Source: Glaciimonas soli (lineage in GTDB: Bacteria; Pseudomonadota; Gammaproteobacteria; Burkholderiales; Burkholderiaceae_D). Taken from it: 64,000 nt of DNA. The stretch spans positions 255,137 to 319,136 of the forward strand of contig NZ_WINI01000007.1 of NCBI RefSeq assembly GCF_009497155.1, read 5' to 3'. Below, piece by piece: positions 10,014 through 20,803 of the stretch. The notes beneath the pieces are model-generated. The model saw nothing but the letters and a program-made list of their open reading frames with translations, made no database searches and was not told the origin of the DNA. Each line of letters starts with the position of its first letter. Position 1 is the first letter of the stretch. The position numbers and the translations under genes are program-made.

Positions 10014-12539
10014 CTAAGCCTCACGCAAAGTTTGCAATGGCGGTTGCGACAACACGCTACGCAAGCTGATCCAGCCACCAACAAAAGTGCAAACCGCACC
10101 TATCGCCATACCTGCCAACCAAATCAACGGGCTAAATGTCCAGGTAAAGTTAAACACAAAATGCGCCAACGCCCAACCGATTGCCGCCGCACCGCTGGCT
10201 GCCAGAAATCCAGCCAGACTACCTATCAGGGCAAACTCTATCCATTGCGCATGGGATAGCTGGCTACGTGTCGCACCTAACGCACGTAGCAAGCCGGCTT
10301 CGCGTTTACGCTCGTCTTGCGAGCTAAGCAATGCAGCATAGAGCACCAGCACACCTGACACCAATGTGAACAAAAACAGAAACTCAACTGCGGCGACAAC
10401 TTGATCTACGACTTCTTGCAATTGTTTGATGATACTACCAACATCCACTACGGTAAGGTTAGGGAAGTCGCGTGTAAGCTGGTTGGCTTGTACAACTGAT
10501 TTTTCCGGCAAATGGAAAGCAGTAATCCAGGTTTGCGGCATATCCGTCATCATTTTGGGATTAAGAATGACGAAGAAATTCACCTGCATCGAGCCCCATT
10601 CCAATGTGCGTAAACTGGTAATCGGTGCAGTTACTAATTGACCGGCAATATCGAACTGCAACTTATCGCCCAATTTCAAATTCAGCGTTTTGGCCAAACC
10701 CTCTTCCACCGATGCTTCGGGCTGCTGGTCATTACCTTGATCCTTGAACCATGCACCTGCAGTAATGGTATTTTTCGGCGGCACATCGTGCATGGTCGAC
10801 AAATTGAATTCGCGTTCGACCAAGCGTTTCGCGCGATCTTCTTTGTACGTATCCGCCGTAATCGGCTGACCGTTCACCGCAGTTAAACGGCCACGTATCA
10901 TCGGGTATAAAGTCGGCTGCGACACGTCCAGTGCCGTCAAGTGCTGTGTAATATCCGTGCGCTGCTCGGGTTGGATATTGATTACAAAACGATTCGGCGC
11001 ATCGGGTGGAGTCGACTGTCGCCACGCGCCAACCAGATCGCCACGTATTACCGTCAGCAATAACAACGCCATCAATCCCAAGGCCAACGCGACTATCTGC
11101 ACAATGGTGGCACCGGGACGACGTTGCAAACCAGTCAGCGCAAAACGCCAGCTAGGATGTTTTAAACTGCTACGCAGGAAGCGTAAAGACTTCAATGCCA
11201 GCCAGGAAACCAACGCGAATACGGCGAAACCGCCGAGAAAACCCAAGGCAGTCAACAAGCCCAATTTAAGATCGCCAGCCTGCCACAACAACAAACCGAT
11301 AAAAGCCAATGTACCCAAACCATACGTCGCCAATACCATGGGTTGCGGCGCGTCCTGTTCGCGTCGAATTACACGGTTATGCGGCACATTGCGCAATTGC
11401 AGAATCGGCGGTAAAGCGAAGCCGATCAACAACACCAATCCGGTAGCAATACCTTGCCATGCAGGGACAAAACTAGCGGTGGGTAAATCAGTTGCCACAA
11501 ACTTGGCCAGCGATGCCAGCAACACAAAATGCGCCACGTAACCTAGCAATACGCCGAGTATGCTGCCGATCAAACCGATCAATAAAAATTCCAGCACATA
11601 CAGCTGAGTCACCTGATTTTGCGTCATTCCCAAACAACGCAGCATGGCACAAGCATCCAGATGACGTAGCATGAAACGCCGTGCCGCCATTGCCACGGCG
11701 ACCGCTGCCAACATTGCTGATAACAAGCCGACCAAAGACAAAAATTGTTCTGCCCTATCCAGCGTCGCACGCATTTCCGGACGTCCGGTTTCCAGTGATT
11801 CTATACGTATGCCTTTGAGATTATCGCGAGCGATGGCCGCTTCTATCCATTGTTGAAAAGGTTGAATCTGTTGCAATGCTTGCGGTGTTGACCCGGCGAT
11901 CAACAAGCGATAGGTGACGCGCGAGCCATCCTGAATCAGGTGTGTCGATTCCAGGTCATCCATCGCCAGCATCACGCGCGGCGAAAAATTGACGAAGCCA
12001 CTACCGCGATCAGGTTCGTTCGACAAAATACTGGCGATAGTGAAACTGCGATCACCCAGTTTCAGCGGATCACCAATCTTGACGTTAAGCGCAGAAAGTA
12101 TATTGGGATCGACCCACACCGTACCCGTTGCAGGAATGTTGTGCGTGACAATATCTTTGCCATTGAGTCGATCGCTGATACTGAGATTGCCGCGCAAGGG
12201 ATAGTCGTTTGAAACGGCTTTTAACGAGGCTAATTGTGAGCGGCTGTTATCGCCGTCGCCGGCTAGCGCCATGCTTGGAAAAACCACCGTATCAGCCAAC
12301 GTCAAACCGCGCCGTTGCGCTTCACTACGCCACTCCGGATTAATCGGTTGATCGGCGGCGACCAACAAATCCGCACCTAATAATTGATGCGCATCACGCG
12401 TCAAACCAGCACGCATCCTGTCGACAAAAAATCCCACCGATGATAATGCAGCAACTGCGACGATCAAAGCCACCAGTAAAAAACGTAATTCACCGGCACG
12501 CCAATCGCGTTGCGTCATGCGGAGGGACTGCAAAATCAT
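10014..12539 (-). CDS. FtsX-type ABC transporter permease, YbbP-like
   Basis: The 841-residue inner-membrane protein has an N-terminal transmembrane helix (LRFLLVALIVAVAALSSVGF), a periplasmic MacB_PCD-type domain with NEPDRGSGFVNFSPRV, a first FtsX domain with about three helices (residues 265-385), a second periplasmic part, and a second FtsX domain at the C-terminus (VVAAVEFLFLFTLVSGVLVL, ERKREAGLLRALGATRSQL). This is the double-FtsX organisation of YbbP, usually paired with the ATPase YbbA and the esterase TesA. Neither partner is adjacent here, so they are elsewhere or absent. The family probably extracts or releases envelope lipids or lipoproteins; the substrate is unknown. Confidence 0.85.
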   Translation of the reverse strand: MILQSLRMTQRDWRAGELRFLLVALIVAVAALSSVGFFVDRMRAGLTRDAHQLLGADLLVAADQPINPEWRSEAQRRGLTLADTVVFPSMALAGDGDNSRSQLASLKAVSNDYPLRGNLSISDRLNGKDIVTHNIPATGTVWVDPNILSALNVKIGDPLKLGDRSFTIASILSNEPDRGSGFVNFSPRVMLAMDDLESTHLIQDGSRVTYRLLIAGSTPQALQQIQPFQQWIEAAIARDNLKGIRIESLETGRPEMRATLDRAEQFLSLVGLLSAMLAAVAVAMAARRFMLRHLDACAMLRCLGMTQNQVTQLYVLEFLLIGLIGSILGVLLGYVAHFVLLASLAKFVATDLPTASFVPAWQGIATGLVLLIGFALPPILQLRNVPHNRVIRREQDAPQPMVLATYGLGTLAFIGLLLWQAGDLKLGLLTALGFLGGFAVFALVSWLALKSLRFLRSSLKHPSWRFALTGLQRRPGATIVQIVALALGLMALLLLTVIRGDLVGAWRQSTPPDAPNRFVINIQPEQRTDITQHLTALDVSQPTLYPMIRGRLTAVNGQPITADTYKEDRAKRLVEREFNLSTMHDVPPKNTITAGAWFKDQGNDQQPEASVEEGLAKTLNLKLGDKLQFDIAGQLVTAPITSLRTLEWGSMQVNFFVILNPKMMTDMPQTWITAFHLPEKSVVQANQLTRDFPNLTVVDVGSIIKQLQEVVDQVVAAVEFLFLFTLVSGVLVLYAALLSSQDERKREAGLLRALGATRSQLSHAQWIEFALIGSLAGFLAASGAAAIGWALAHFVFNFTWTFSPLIWLAGMAIGAVCTFVGGWISLRSVLSQPPLQTLREA

Positions 12540-12714
12540 GGGATTTCCTTCAGAACTTAGGCTTCAATGGATAGCGCAGACGAGCACGAGGCTTGCTGTG
12601 CCTAGGCAAAGAATATCAGAAAGAGAATAGATGTGGAGTCGCGCAAAACAGAGGTTAGAACGGGAAATTGCTGGGCGAGCGTAACTGTTGCTCCATCACC
12701 CTCTTGCTCCCCCC

Positions 12715-12744
12715 AAAAAAAAGCTCGCCGTAGCGAGCTTTTTT
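12715..12744. terminator. Bidirectional intrinsic terminator after aceA
   Basis: AGCTCGC (12722-12728) pairs with GCGAGCT (12733-12739) around CGTA, flanked by eight A on one side and TTTTTT on the other, so it can act in both directions. It lies 18 bases past the aceA stop. Confidence 0.85.
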
Positions 12745-12761
12745 CACACTGGATTCAGTTA

Positions 12762-14342
12762 TCAGAACTGATTCATCGTGTTGTCTTTACCAGACGCTTT
12801 CAAAGCAGCTTCACCGCTGAAGTAGTCTTTGTGATCATCGCCGATATCCGAGCCGGCCATGTTCTGATGCTTGACACAAGCGATACCCTGACGGATTTCC
12901 TTGCGCTGAACACCTGCAACATAACCCAACATACCTTGGTCGCCAAAGTATTCTTTAGCGAGGTTATCAGTCGACAATGCAGCAGTGTGATAAGTCGGCA
13001 GAGTAATCAGATGATGGAAGATGCCAGCTTCACGCGCAGAATCTGCTTGGAAAGTGCGGATTTTTTCATCGGCGGCAATTGCCAATTCAGTGCCGTCGTA
13101 TTCAACGCTCATCAGTGCGGAGCGTTCGTAAGCAGAAACGTCTTTGCCTTCGCTTTTCATCAGGTCGAAAATTTGTTGACGGAAGTTCAGCGTCCAGTTG
13201 AATGATGGGCTATTGTTGTAAACCAGCTTGGCATTTGGAATAACTTTACGGATCGCTTTGACCATACCGCCGATTTGAGCAATGTGTGGCTTCTCAGTTT
13301 CGATCCACAGTAAGTCGGCACCGTTATGCAGCGATGTAATGCAATCCAATACACAGCGCTCTTCACCAGTACCGGCGCGGAACTGGAACAAGTTACTTGG
13401 CAAACGCTTAGGGCGAAGCAGCTTGCCATCGCGCTTGATGACAACGTCACCGTTGCTCATGGATTCGGTAGAAACTTCTTCAACGTCCAGGAAGGAGTTG
13501 TATTGATCGCCTAAATCGCCTGGCTCACGCGTTACCGCGATTTGCTTGGTCAGACCGGCACCCAATGAGTCGGTACGCGCAACGATTACACCGTCGTCTA
13601 CACCCAGCTCAAGGAACGCGTAACGTACAGCACGGATCTTCGCGAGGAAATCTTCGTGAGGAACAGTTACTTTACCGTCTTGATGGCCGCACTGCTTTTC
13701 ATCGGAAACCTGGTTTTCGATCTGGATACAGCATGCACCCGCTTCAATCATCTGCTTAGCCATCAGGTAGGTCGCTTCAGCATTACCGAAGCCAGCATCG
13801 ATATCAGCAATGATAGGCACGACGTGGGTGATGTGGTTATCAATTTTTTCCTGGATCGCTTGCTTGGCAGCGCCTTGAGCAGCGTCTAATTGACGGAATA
13901 AGCCGCCTAGTTCGCGTGCATCGGCTTGACGCAAGAATGTATACAGCTCTCGGATCAGGTCGGCAACGGCAGTCTTCTCGTGCATGGATTGATCAGGCAA
14001 CGGGCCGAATTCTGAGCGTAGCGCAGCGACCATCCAGCCGGACAGGTACAAGTAACGACGGTCGGTGTTATTGAAGTGCTTCTTAATGGAAATCATCTTC
14101 TGTTGTCCGATAAAACCGTGCCAGCAACCCAAAGACTGCGTGTATTTGGACGAGTCAGCGTCGTAATTTGCCATGTCATCACGCATGATCTTGGCAGTGT
14201 ACCTGGCGATATCCAGGCCGGTTTTGAATCTGTTCTGGGCGCGCATACGTGCAGCAGACTCAGGATTAATGGCGTTCCACGCACTACCTTCTTTGTCTTT
14301 TAGACCGGTAATGGCTTTGATGTCGTCTTGATATTGTGACAT
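12762..14342 (-). CDS. aceA: Isocitrate lyase
   Basis: The 526-residue cytoplasmic enzyme splits isocitrate into glyoxylate and succinate, the first step of the glyoxylate shunt. It is of the longer proteobacterial type (about 530 residues, as in Pseudomonas). The active-site loop reads EKQCGHQDGK, with the catalytic Cys in the KxCGH position where many enzymes have KKCGH. Other family stretches are VVPIIADIDAGFGN and IVARTDSLGA, plus SFNWT near the C-terminal third. No malate synthase is adjacent. A strong terminator follows. It is a relative of PrpB further right. Confidence 0.95.
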   Translation of the reverse strand: MSQYQDDIKAITGLKDKEGSAWNAINPESAARMRAQNRFKTGLDIARYTAKIMRDDMANYDADSSKYTQSLGCWHGFIGQQKMISIKKHFNNTDRRYLYLSGWMVAALRSEFGPLPDQSMHEKTAVADLIRELYTFLRQADARELGGLFRQLDAAQGAAKQAIQEKIDNHITHVVPIIADIDAGFGNAEATYLMAKQMIEAGACCIQIENQVSDEKQCGHQDGKVTVPHEDFLAKIRAVRYAFLELGVDDGVIVARTDSLGAGLTKQIAVTREPGDLGDQYNSFLDVEEVSTESMSNGDVVIKRDGKLLRPKRLPSNLFQFRAGTGEERCVLDCITSLHNGADLLWIETEKPHIAQIGGMVKAIRKVIPNAKLVYNNSPSFNWTLNFRQQIFDLMKSEGKDVSAYERSALMSVEYDGTELAIAADEKIRTFQADSAREAGIFHHLITLPTYHTAALSTDNLAKEYFGDQGMLGYVAGVQRKEIRQGIACVKHQNMAGSDIGDDHKDYFSGEAALKASGKDNTMNQF

Positions 14343-14844
14343 GTGTATATCCTTGATAATAAAGTAAGTTTAAGAAAAACGTATTGAGTGTTGGTACATC
14401 TGTTCACTCTCGTACGAAAACCACGGTGGTGAAATCGAAGCAAACTGCATGGAGAAATAATAGCCGTTTTTGTTGGCATGCACCATGTCTTATATAAGAC
14501 ACATAACTTAAATTAATACGTTTATTTTCAATTACTTATGTATTGTTTTTTGCGATATGAAATTAAATTTCAAAAAAATGAATCAGAATTTCTGATTTAT
14601 CTCGCGCTCATTTTCCATAATGTGAAATTAATTTTTCGTATTGTGGAATATCAATTTGCTGCCAGCAAGAACCGACAGCAGCGGGCCGCGAATTCTGCGT
14701 AATGATTTAGATGATTGAATTGAATCGTCAGAACTGACGATTTTGGAGAAAAAGTCGTTTGATACTAAGGCACGAGTTGTTCGCAGGTGCCAAGGAAGAC
14801 CTGCCGGGATAAGCTCTTGGGATACAGCGCATTTGATTTACTAT
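14343..14844. other. Non-coding region upstream of aceA
   Basis: No supported gene lies in these 502 bases. The half nearest aceA is AT-rich (notably 14490-14660) and probably holds the aceA promoter and regulatory sites, but I cannot name a factor. The short direct inversion CGTCAGAACTGACG at 14728-14741 is a clean palindrome that could be an operator. Confidence 0.4.
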
Positions 14845-15068
14845 CTGATGTTACGCCCACCGTCATTCCCGCGAACGCGGGTATCCATACTACTTAAGTA
14901 GGTCCGTATAAGTATGTAGACTTACTTAATCCAATCTGAAGTGACGACTATATACAACGTCCTCGCGTACTATCAGACAGGATGTCAGCGTCGCTTTGCA
15001 TTACGTAAAATGGATTCCCGCGTTCGCGGGAATGACGGTGAGCGGATTATGGTTCTGCGTAACATCAG
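14845..15068. repeat. REP doublet (REPIN-like) with 12-bp outer inverted repeats
   Basis: Two REP sequences containing CGTCATTCCCGCGAACGCGG (14861-14880) and its inverted copy (15012-15038) face each other. The outermost 12 bases also pair: CTGATGTTACGC at 14845-14856 with GCGTAACATCAG at 15057-15068. Each REP is itself palindromic (CCCGCGAACGCGGG). The whole 224 bases could fold into one long imperfect hairpin. A single related REP lies at 19535. Such doublets are non-autonomous elements mobilised by RAYT transposases, none of which is in this window. Confidence 0.75.
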
Positions 15069-15085
15069 TTACTATTTTGATTTGT

Positions 15086-15565
15086 TCAACCGCGCAACTT
15101 CGCGTTAAACCTTGCGACCACCGACGGAAATACAAATTTCGACACATCGCCCCCAAGGATGGCAATTTCACGCACGATGGTGCCGGAGATGAACTGGAAT
15201 TGATCCGATGGCGTCAAGAACAATGTCTCTACCTGGGGTATCAGACAGCGATTCATTCCAGCCATCTGGAATTCGAATTCGAAATCGGAGACAGCCCGCA
15301 ATCCCCTTACGATGACCTGAGCATCATGAGCACGGACGAGGTCACTTAGTAATCCAGAAAAACTTTCGACCTGTACATTGGCATAATGTCCGAGCTCTTC
15401 ACTAGTGATCGCCAAACGCTCTTCAAGCGTAAAGAATGGCTTCTTTTTTTTGCTGTCGGCGACGCCGACTATCACCCGGTCAAATAATCCCGATGCGCGA
15501 CGCACCAAATCTTCATGACCGCGCGTGAACGGATCAAATGTCCCGGGATAAATAGCTGTAATCAT
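15086..15565 (-). CDS. coaD: Pantetheine-phosphate adenylyltransferase
   Basis: The 159-residue enzyme adenylates 4'-phosphopantetheine with ATP, the penultimate step of coenzyme A synthesis. It begins [20 protein letters not shown], with the nucleotidyl-transferase T/HxGH signature as TRGH, and ends with the [19 protein letters not shown] stretch typical of CoaD. Normal length. It is separated from prpF by a 112-base gap containing the hairpin CGCTGGCAG/CTGCCAGCG (15642-15664). Confidence 0.96.
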   Translation of the reverse strand: MITAIYPGTFDPFTRGHEDLVRRASGLFDRVIVGVADSKKKKPFFTLEERLAITSEELGHYANVQVESFSGLLSDLVRAHDAQVIVRGLRAVSDFEFEFQMAGMNRCLIPQVETLFLTPSDQFQFISGTIVREIAILGGDVSKFVFPSVVARFNAKLRG

Positions 15566-15677
15566 TGCTTTCTTCCAATCAAAATGGATGTTGTTCCATA
15601 AATCGCAATTCCAGCAAAGCTGTCAGTCACGAATTCATACGCGCTGGCAGGTGCGCTGCCAGCGTCAGTATAGCTAC

Positions 15678-16880
15678 TCAGAACGCGTCGCCAGGCACGC
15701 GCACCCATCCCTCCATCAGCACCCGGGCGCTGCGGCTCATGATGGCTTTCGTTACACTCCATTCGCCGCCTGCCTGGCTGGCTTCCGCCCCCACCCGCAA
15801 GGTCCCTGAAGGGTGGCCGAAGCGCACCGCAGTTTTCGCACCACCGCCAGCGGCAAGATTCACCAGCGTGCCTGGGATCGCTGCGGCGGTGCCGATAGCG
15901 ACCGCTGCCGTGCCCATCATGGCGTGATGCAACTTGCCCATAGACATAGCGCGTACCAGCAAGTCGATATCGCCAGCGATGACCTGCTTGCCGCTGGAAG
16001 AAACGTAGCTGGCTGGCTTGGCGACGAAAGCTACTTTCGGCGTGTGCTGGCGATTGGCTGCCTCATCGAGCTGCTTGATGAGGCCCATGCGCAATGCACC
16101 ATACGCACGAATGGTCTCAAATTTGGCTAATGCCTCGGCATCGCTGTTGATCGCATCCTGTAATTCAGTGCCGGTGTAACCGATTGCTTCTGCGTTCACG
16201 AAGATGGTCGGAATGCCGGCATTGATCATGGTGACTTTGAGCGTGCCAACACCCGGGACTTCGAGGTCGTCAACCAGATTCCCCGTCGGGAACATTGATC
16301 CGCCCTCGCCGTCTTCGTCGGCTGCTGGTGCCATGAATTCAAGTTGCACTTCCGCCGCCGGGAATGTGACACCGTCGAGTTCGAAGTCGCCGGTTTCCTG
16401 CACAGCGCCGTTGGTGACGGGCACATGCGCGATGATGGTTTTTCCGATATTCGCCTGCCAGATACGCACCGTCGCCATGCCGTTTTGCGGAATGCGACTG
16501 GCATCAATCAGACCGCTAGCAATGGCAAATGAGCCAACCGCAGCTGACAGATTGCCGCAGTTGCCGCTCCAATCGACAAATGCTTTATCGATGGCGACCT
16601 GACCGAACAGGTAATCGACATCGTGATCTGGCTTACTGCTCTTGGACAGAATCACGGTCTTGCTGGTGCTTGAGGTCGCCCCGCCCATGCCATCAATCTG
16701 TTTGCCGTAAGGGTCTGGGCTGCCGATGACACGCAATAGCAATGCATCGCGCGCAGCACCGGCTACCTGCGCGGCTTCGGGTAAGTCTTGCAGGCGGAAG
16801 AACACACCTTTGCTGGTACCGCCACGCATGTAGGTGGCGGCAATCTTGATTTGAGGTAGGTGAGTAAAAGTGTGAGTCAT
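15678..16880 (-). CDS. prpF: 2-methylaconitate cis-trans isomerase PrpF
   Basis: The 400-residue protein belongs to the PrpF/diaminopimelate-epimerase-like fold and is the accessory protein of the AcnD pathway, isomerising the 2-methylaconitate formed by AcnD so that aconitase can rehydrate it. Landmarks are TYMRGGTSKGVFFR, GSPDPYGKQIDGMGGATSSTSK, DWSGNCGNLSAAVG and FPTGNLVDDL. It starts 15 bases after acnD on the same strand, so the two are cotranscribed. It closes the prpB-prpC-acnD-prpF operon. Confidence 0.95.
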   Translation of the reverse strand: MTHTFTHLPQIKIAATYMRGGTSKGVFFRLQDLPEAAQVAGAARDALLLRVIGSPDPYGKQIDGMGGATSSTSKTVILSKSSKPDHDVDYLFGQVAIDKAFVDWSGNCGNLSAAVGSFAIASGLIDASRIPQNGMATVRIWQANIGKTIIAHVPVTNGAVQETGDFELDGVTFPAAEVQLEFMAPAADEDGEGGSMFPTGNLVDDLEVPGVGTLKVTMINAGIPTIFVNAEAIGYTGTELQDAINSDAEALAKFETIRAYGALRMGLIKQLDEAANRQHTPKVAFVAKPASYVSSSGKQVIAGDIDLLVRAMSMGKLHHAMMGTAAVAIGTAAAIPGTLVNLAAGGGAKTAVRFGHPSGTLRVGAEASQAGGEWSVTKAIMSRSARVLMEGWVRVPGDAF

Positions 16881-16895
16881 TTAGTGTTGTCCTGT

Positions 16896-19490
16896 TCAGG
16901 CAGCCGTTGATGATTCGAGGAAGTCCTGAGCGAAGCGCTGCAACACGCCACCGGCTTCGTAGATCGACACTTCCTCAGCCGTATCGAGGCGACAAGTCAC
17001 TGGCACTTCCACCCGTTCACCGTTCTTGCGATTGATCACCAGCGTCAGCGTCGCACGCGGTGTGCGTTCACCAATCACGTCGAAGGTTTCAGTACCGTCA
17101 ATGTTCAGTGTGATACGGTTGATGCCAGACTTGAACTCCAGTGGCAACACGCCCATGCCGACCAGATTGGTACGATGGATGCGCTCAAAACCTTCAGCCA
17201 CAATGGCCTCCACGCCTGCCAGACGTACGCCTTTGGCAGCCCAGTCACGTGAGGAGCCCTGTCCGTAATCGGCGCCAGCAATCACGATCAGTGGCTGTTT
17301 ACGTTCCATGTAGATTTCGATGGCTTCCCACATGCGACTGATCTTGCCGTCCGGCTCAATGCGCGTCAGCGAACCTGCTTTCACTTTGTCATTTTCCTGC
17401 ACCATTTCATTTTTCAACGTGGGATTAGCAAAGGTAGCACGCTGAGCAGTGAGATGATCGCCGCGATGAGTGGCATAGGAGTTGAAGTCTTCCTCAGGCA
17501 AACCCATCTTGGCCAGATACGCACCCGCTGCGCTATCGAGCATGATGGCGTTCGACGGTGACAGGTGATCTGTGGTGATGTTATCCCCCAACACCGCCAG
17601 CGGGCGCATGCCTTTCATCGTGCGCTCGCCCGCCAATGCGCCTTCCCAGTATGGCGGACGACGGATATAAGTGGTCTGTGGACGCCAGTCGTACAACGGG
17701 CTGACTTTCTCGCCGTTATCGGCGACTACAGCAAACATCGGCTCATAGACTTTGCGGAACAGCTCTGGCTTGACGCTGGCGGCGACGACGGCGTCGATTT
17801 CTTCATCCGACGGCCAGATGTCTTTCAGTGTCACAGGATGGCCATCGGCGTCGATACCCAGGATATCTTTCTCAATGTCGAAGCGGATGGTACCGGCAAT
17901 CGCGTAGGCCACCACCAGCGGCGGCGAGGCCAGGAAGGCCTGCTTGGCGTAGGGATGGATACGACCGTCGAAGTTACGGTTGCCAGAAAGGACGGCGGTG
18001 GCGTACAAATCGCGCTCCACCACTTCCTTCTGGATAACAGGATCGAGCGCACCGCTCATGCCGTTACATGTGGTGCAGGCAAAAGCCACCACACCAAAGC
18101 CCAGTGTTTCCAGTTCAGGCAGCAGTCCGGCAGCTTCCAGATACAGCGCAACCGTCTTGGAACCTGGCGCCAGCGAGCTCTTTACCCACGACTTGCGGCC
18201 GAGGCCACGCGCATTCGCATTACGCGCCAACAGACCGGCGGCAATCATGTTGCGCGGATTGTTGGTGTTGGTGCAGCTGGTGATAGCGGCGATGATCACC
18301 GCGCCGTCCGGCATCAGGCCCGGTTCGTTTTCCACTGTACCGCTAATGCCGCGTGCAGCCAGTTCCGAAGTCGGCACGCGATTGTGCGGGTTGGATGGTC
18401 CGGCAATGTTACGCACTACGGAGGATAAATCGAACTTGATGACGCGTTCGTACTCGGCGTTCTTCAGGCTATCAGCCCATAGACCGGTTTCCTTGGCGTA
18501 GATTTCAACCAGCTTGACCAGCGCATCGTCGCGGCCGGTGAGCTTCAGGTATTTGATAGTTTGCTCGTCAATGTAAAACATCGCAGCGGTGGAGCCGAAC
18601 TCCGGCGCCATGTTGGAAATGGTCGCGCGATCGCCCAGCGTCAGATGGGAAGCGCCTTCACCGTAGAATTCGAGATAAGAGGACACGACCTTTTGCGCAC
18701 GCAAGAACTCGGTCAGCGCCAGCACGATATCGGTTGCCGTGATGCCTGGCTGCGGTTTGCCGCTCAGCTCAACGCCGATGATATCCGGCAGACGCATCCA
18801 CGAAGCACGTCCCAACATCACGCTTTCTGCTTCCAGGCCGCCGACGCCAATGGCGATCACGCCCAGCGCATCCACCATCGGAGTGTGGCTGTCGGTACCG
18901 ACCAGCGTATCCGGGAAGGCAACGCCATCTTTCACTTGTATTACCGGCGACATGCGCTCAAGGTTAATCTGGTGCAGGATGCCGTTACCCGGCGGGATTA
19001 CGTCGACGTTCTTGAAGGCCTTTTTGGTCCAGTTGATGAAGTCAAAGCGGTCTTCGTTACGACGGTCTTCGATGGCGCGGTTCTTGTCGAACGCGTCCGG
19101 GTCGAAACCGCCGCATTCAACCGCCAGCGAGTGATCCACTACAAGCTGCGTTGGCACCACCGGATTGACCAGAGCAGGGTCTCCGCCCTGAAGGGCAATC
19201 GCGTCACGCAGGCCCGCGAGGTCAACCAGTGCGGTCTGGCCCAAAATGTCATGGCAAACCACACGTGCCGGGAACCAGGGAAAATCGAGGTCGCGCTTGC
19301 GCTCGATGAACTGTTTCAGTGAGTCGGTCAAGGTCGCAGGGTCGCAACGGCGCACCAGGTTTTCGGCCAGCACGCGCGACGTGTATGGCAGTTTATCGTA
19401 GGCGCCAGGCCGGATGGCATCGACTGCGGCACGTGTGTCGAAAAAATCCAGCTTGGTGCCGGGTAAGGGTTTACGGTTTGCTGTGTTCAT
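16896..19490 (-). CDS. acnD: Fe/S-dependent 2-methylisocitrate dehydratase AcnD
   Basis: The 864-residue aconitase-family enzyme dehydrates 2-methylcitrate to 2-methylaconitate. Cluster-binding cysteines are in [11 protein letters not shown] and CTTCNGMSG. Substrate-site stretches [19 protein letters not shown] and [19 protein letters not shown] are intact. Presence of prpF directly after it and prpC before it identifies it as AcnD rather than the TCA-cycle aconitase AcnA. In this arrangement AcnD plus PrpF replace the unrelated PrpD found in enteric bacteria. Confidence 0.95.
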   Translation of the reverse strand: MNTANRKPLPGTKLDFFDTRAAVDAIRPGAYDKLPYTSRVLAENLVRRCDPATLTDSLKQFIERKRDLDFPWFPARVVCHDILGQTALVDLAGLRDAIALQGGDPALVNPVVPTQLVVDHSLAVECGGFDPDAFDKNRAIEDRRNEDRFDFINWTKKAFKNVDVIPPGNGILHQINLERMSPVIQVKDGVAFPDTLVGTDSHTPMVDALGVIAIGVGGLEAESVMLGRASWMRLPDIIGVELSGKPQPGITATDIVLALTEFLRAQKVVSSYLEFYGEGASHLTLGDRATISNMAPEFGSTAAMFYIDEQTIKYLKLTGRDDALVKLVEIYAKETGLWADSLKNAEYERVIKFDLSSVVRNIAGPSNPHNRVPTSELAARGISGTVENEPGLMPDGAVIIAAITSCTNTNNPRNMIAAGLLARNANARGLGRKSWVKSSLAPGSKTVALYLEAAGLLPELETLGFGVVAFACTTCNGMSGALDPVIQKEVVERDLYATAVLSGNRNFDGRIHPYAKQAFLASPPLVVAYAIAGTIRFDIEKDILGIDADGHPVTLKDIWPSDEEIDAVVAASVKPELFRKVYEPMFAVVADNGEKVSPLYDWRPQTTYIRRPPYWEGALAGERTMKGMRPLAVLGDNITTDHLSPSNAIMLDSAAGAYLAKMGLPEEDFNSYATHRGDHLTAQRATFANPTLKNEMVQENDKVKAGSLTRIEPDGKISRMWEAIEIYMERKQPLIVIAGADYGQGSSRDWAAKGVRLAGVEAIVAEGFERIHRTNLVGMGVLPLEFKSGINRITLNIDGTETFDVIGERTPRATLTLVINRKNGERVEVPVTCRLDTAEEVSIYEAGGVLQRFAQDFLESSTAA

Positions 19491-19534
19491 GGCTCAGTCG
19501 GGAAAGGAGGTAAGGCTCAGGGCAAAAAATAGAT

Positions 19535-19566
19535 GCCGTCATTCCCGCGCACGCGGGGATGACGGC
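19535..19566. repeat. Single REP palindrome between prpC and acnD
   Basis: GCCGTCATTCCCGCG followed by CACGCGGGGATGACGGC forms a nearly perfect 32-base hairpin inside the prp operon. It matches the REP units at 14861 and 15012. It could slow transcription or protect the upstream transcript end in the operon. Confidence 0.75.
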
Positions 19567-19590
19567 GTTTTTAGAAGCTGCCTTGAATAA

Positions 19591-20742
19591 TCAACGTTTT
19601 GCGATCGGCACAAACACCAGATTATCCGGGCCGACGTAGTTTGCGGACGGGCGAATGATCTTGTTGTCGATACGCTGCTCGATCACGTGCGCGGCCCAGC
19701 CCGAAGTACGGGAAATCACGAACAACGGCGTAAACATCGCAGTCGGCACGCCCATCATGTGATACGAGACAGCCGAGAACCAATCCAGATTCGGAAACAT
19801 TTTCTTGACTTCCCACATCACGGTTTCCAGACGTTCGGCGATGTCGAACATCGCGGTCGAACCCGCATCCACCGACAACTGGCGCGCCACTTCCTTGATG
19901 ACCTTGTTGCGCGGATCGGATACGGTGTACACAGGGTGGCCAAAACCGATCACGACTTCCTTGTTCTCTACCCGGCTTCGAATGTCTGCTTCGGCTTCAT
20001 CCGGACTGTTGTAACGCTTCTGGATTTCCAATGCCACTTCATTCGCGCCGCCGTGTTTCGGGCCGCGCAAGGCGCCGATTGCGCCGGTGATGGCAGAGTA
20101 GAAATCAGAGCCTGTACCGGCAATCACGCGACTGGTAAAGGTGGATGCATTGAATTCGTGTTCCGCGTACAGGATCAGCGAAACGTGCATCGCTTTTTCC
20201 CATGAGACCGATGGCTTCACGCCATGTAGCAGGTGCAGGAAATGGCCGCCGATGGAATCGTCGTCAGTTTCGACGTCGATGCGCTTGCCGTTGGTGCTGA
20301 AGTGATACCAGTACAGCAGCATGGAGCCGAATGACGCCATCAAGCGGTCAGCGATATCGCGTGCGCCCGGCGCATTGTGATCATCTTTCTCAGGCAGCGT
20401 ACAGCCGAGCGCCGAGACACCGGTGCGCATCACGTCCATCGGATGCGATGCCGCAGGCAGCGCTTCCAGCGCGGCCTTGACGCTAGCTGGCAAGCCGCGC
20501 AAAGATTTCAGTTTAGCCTTGTAACCCTTGAGTTCGGCGGCATTCGGCAACTTGCCGTGTACCAGCAGATAGGCGATTTCCTCGAATTCGCAGGTGTCAG
20601 CGATATCCAGAATGTCATAACCACGGTAATGCAGATCGTTGCCGGTTTTGCCGACGGAACACAGTGCAGTGTTACCTGCGGTCACACCAGACAGCGCGAC
20701 GGATTTTTTGGGCTTGAATGCGGGTACTTGTGCTTCACTCAT
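19591..20742 (-). CDS. prpC: 2-methylcitrate synthase
   Basis: The 383-residue citrate-synthase-family enzyme condenses propionyl-CoA with oxaloacetate. Motifs are [13 protein letters not shown] near the N-terminus, [17 protein letters not shown] with the catalytic His, and [13 protein letters not shown]. At under 400 residues it is the short PrpC type, and its place between prpB and acnD settles the assignment. It follows prpB by 184 bases, a gap taken up mainly by a structured repeat (20804-20926). Confidence 0.96.
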   Translation of the reverse strand: MSEAQVPAFKPKKSVALSGVTAGNTALCSVGKTGNDLHYRGYDILDIADTCEFEEIAYLLVHGKLPNAAELKGYKAKLKSLRGLPASVKAALEALPAASHPMDVMRTGVSALGCTLPEKDDHNAPGARDIADRLMASFGSMLLYWYHFSTNGKRIDVETDDDSIGGHFLHLLHGVKPSVSWEKAMHVSLILYAEHEFNASTFTSRVIAGTGSDFYSAITGAIGALRGPKHGGANEVALEIQKRYNSPDEAEADIRSRVENKEVVIGFGHPVYTVSDPRNKVIKEVARQLSVDAGSTAMFDIAERLETVMWEVKKMFPNLDWFSAVSYHMMGVPTAMFTPLFVISRTSGWAAHVIEQRIDNKIIRPSANYVGPDNLVFVPIAKR

Positions 20743-20803
20743 TTTTAGTCTCCTGACGGAAGGGAATCAATGTAAAGGTTTTTTAGAAACTACAATTAAG
20801 TAG

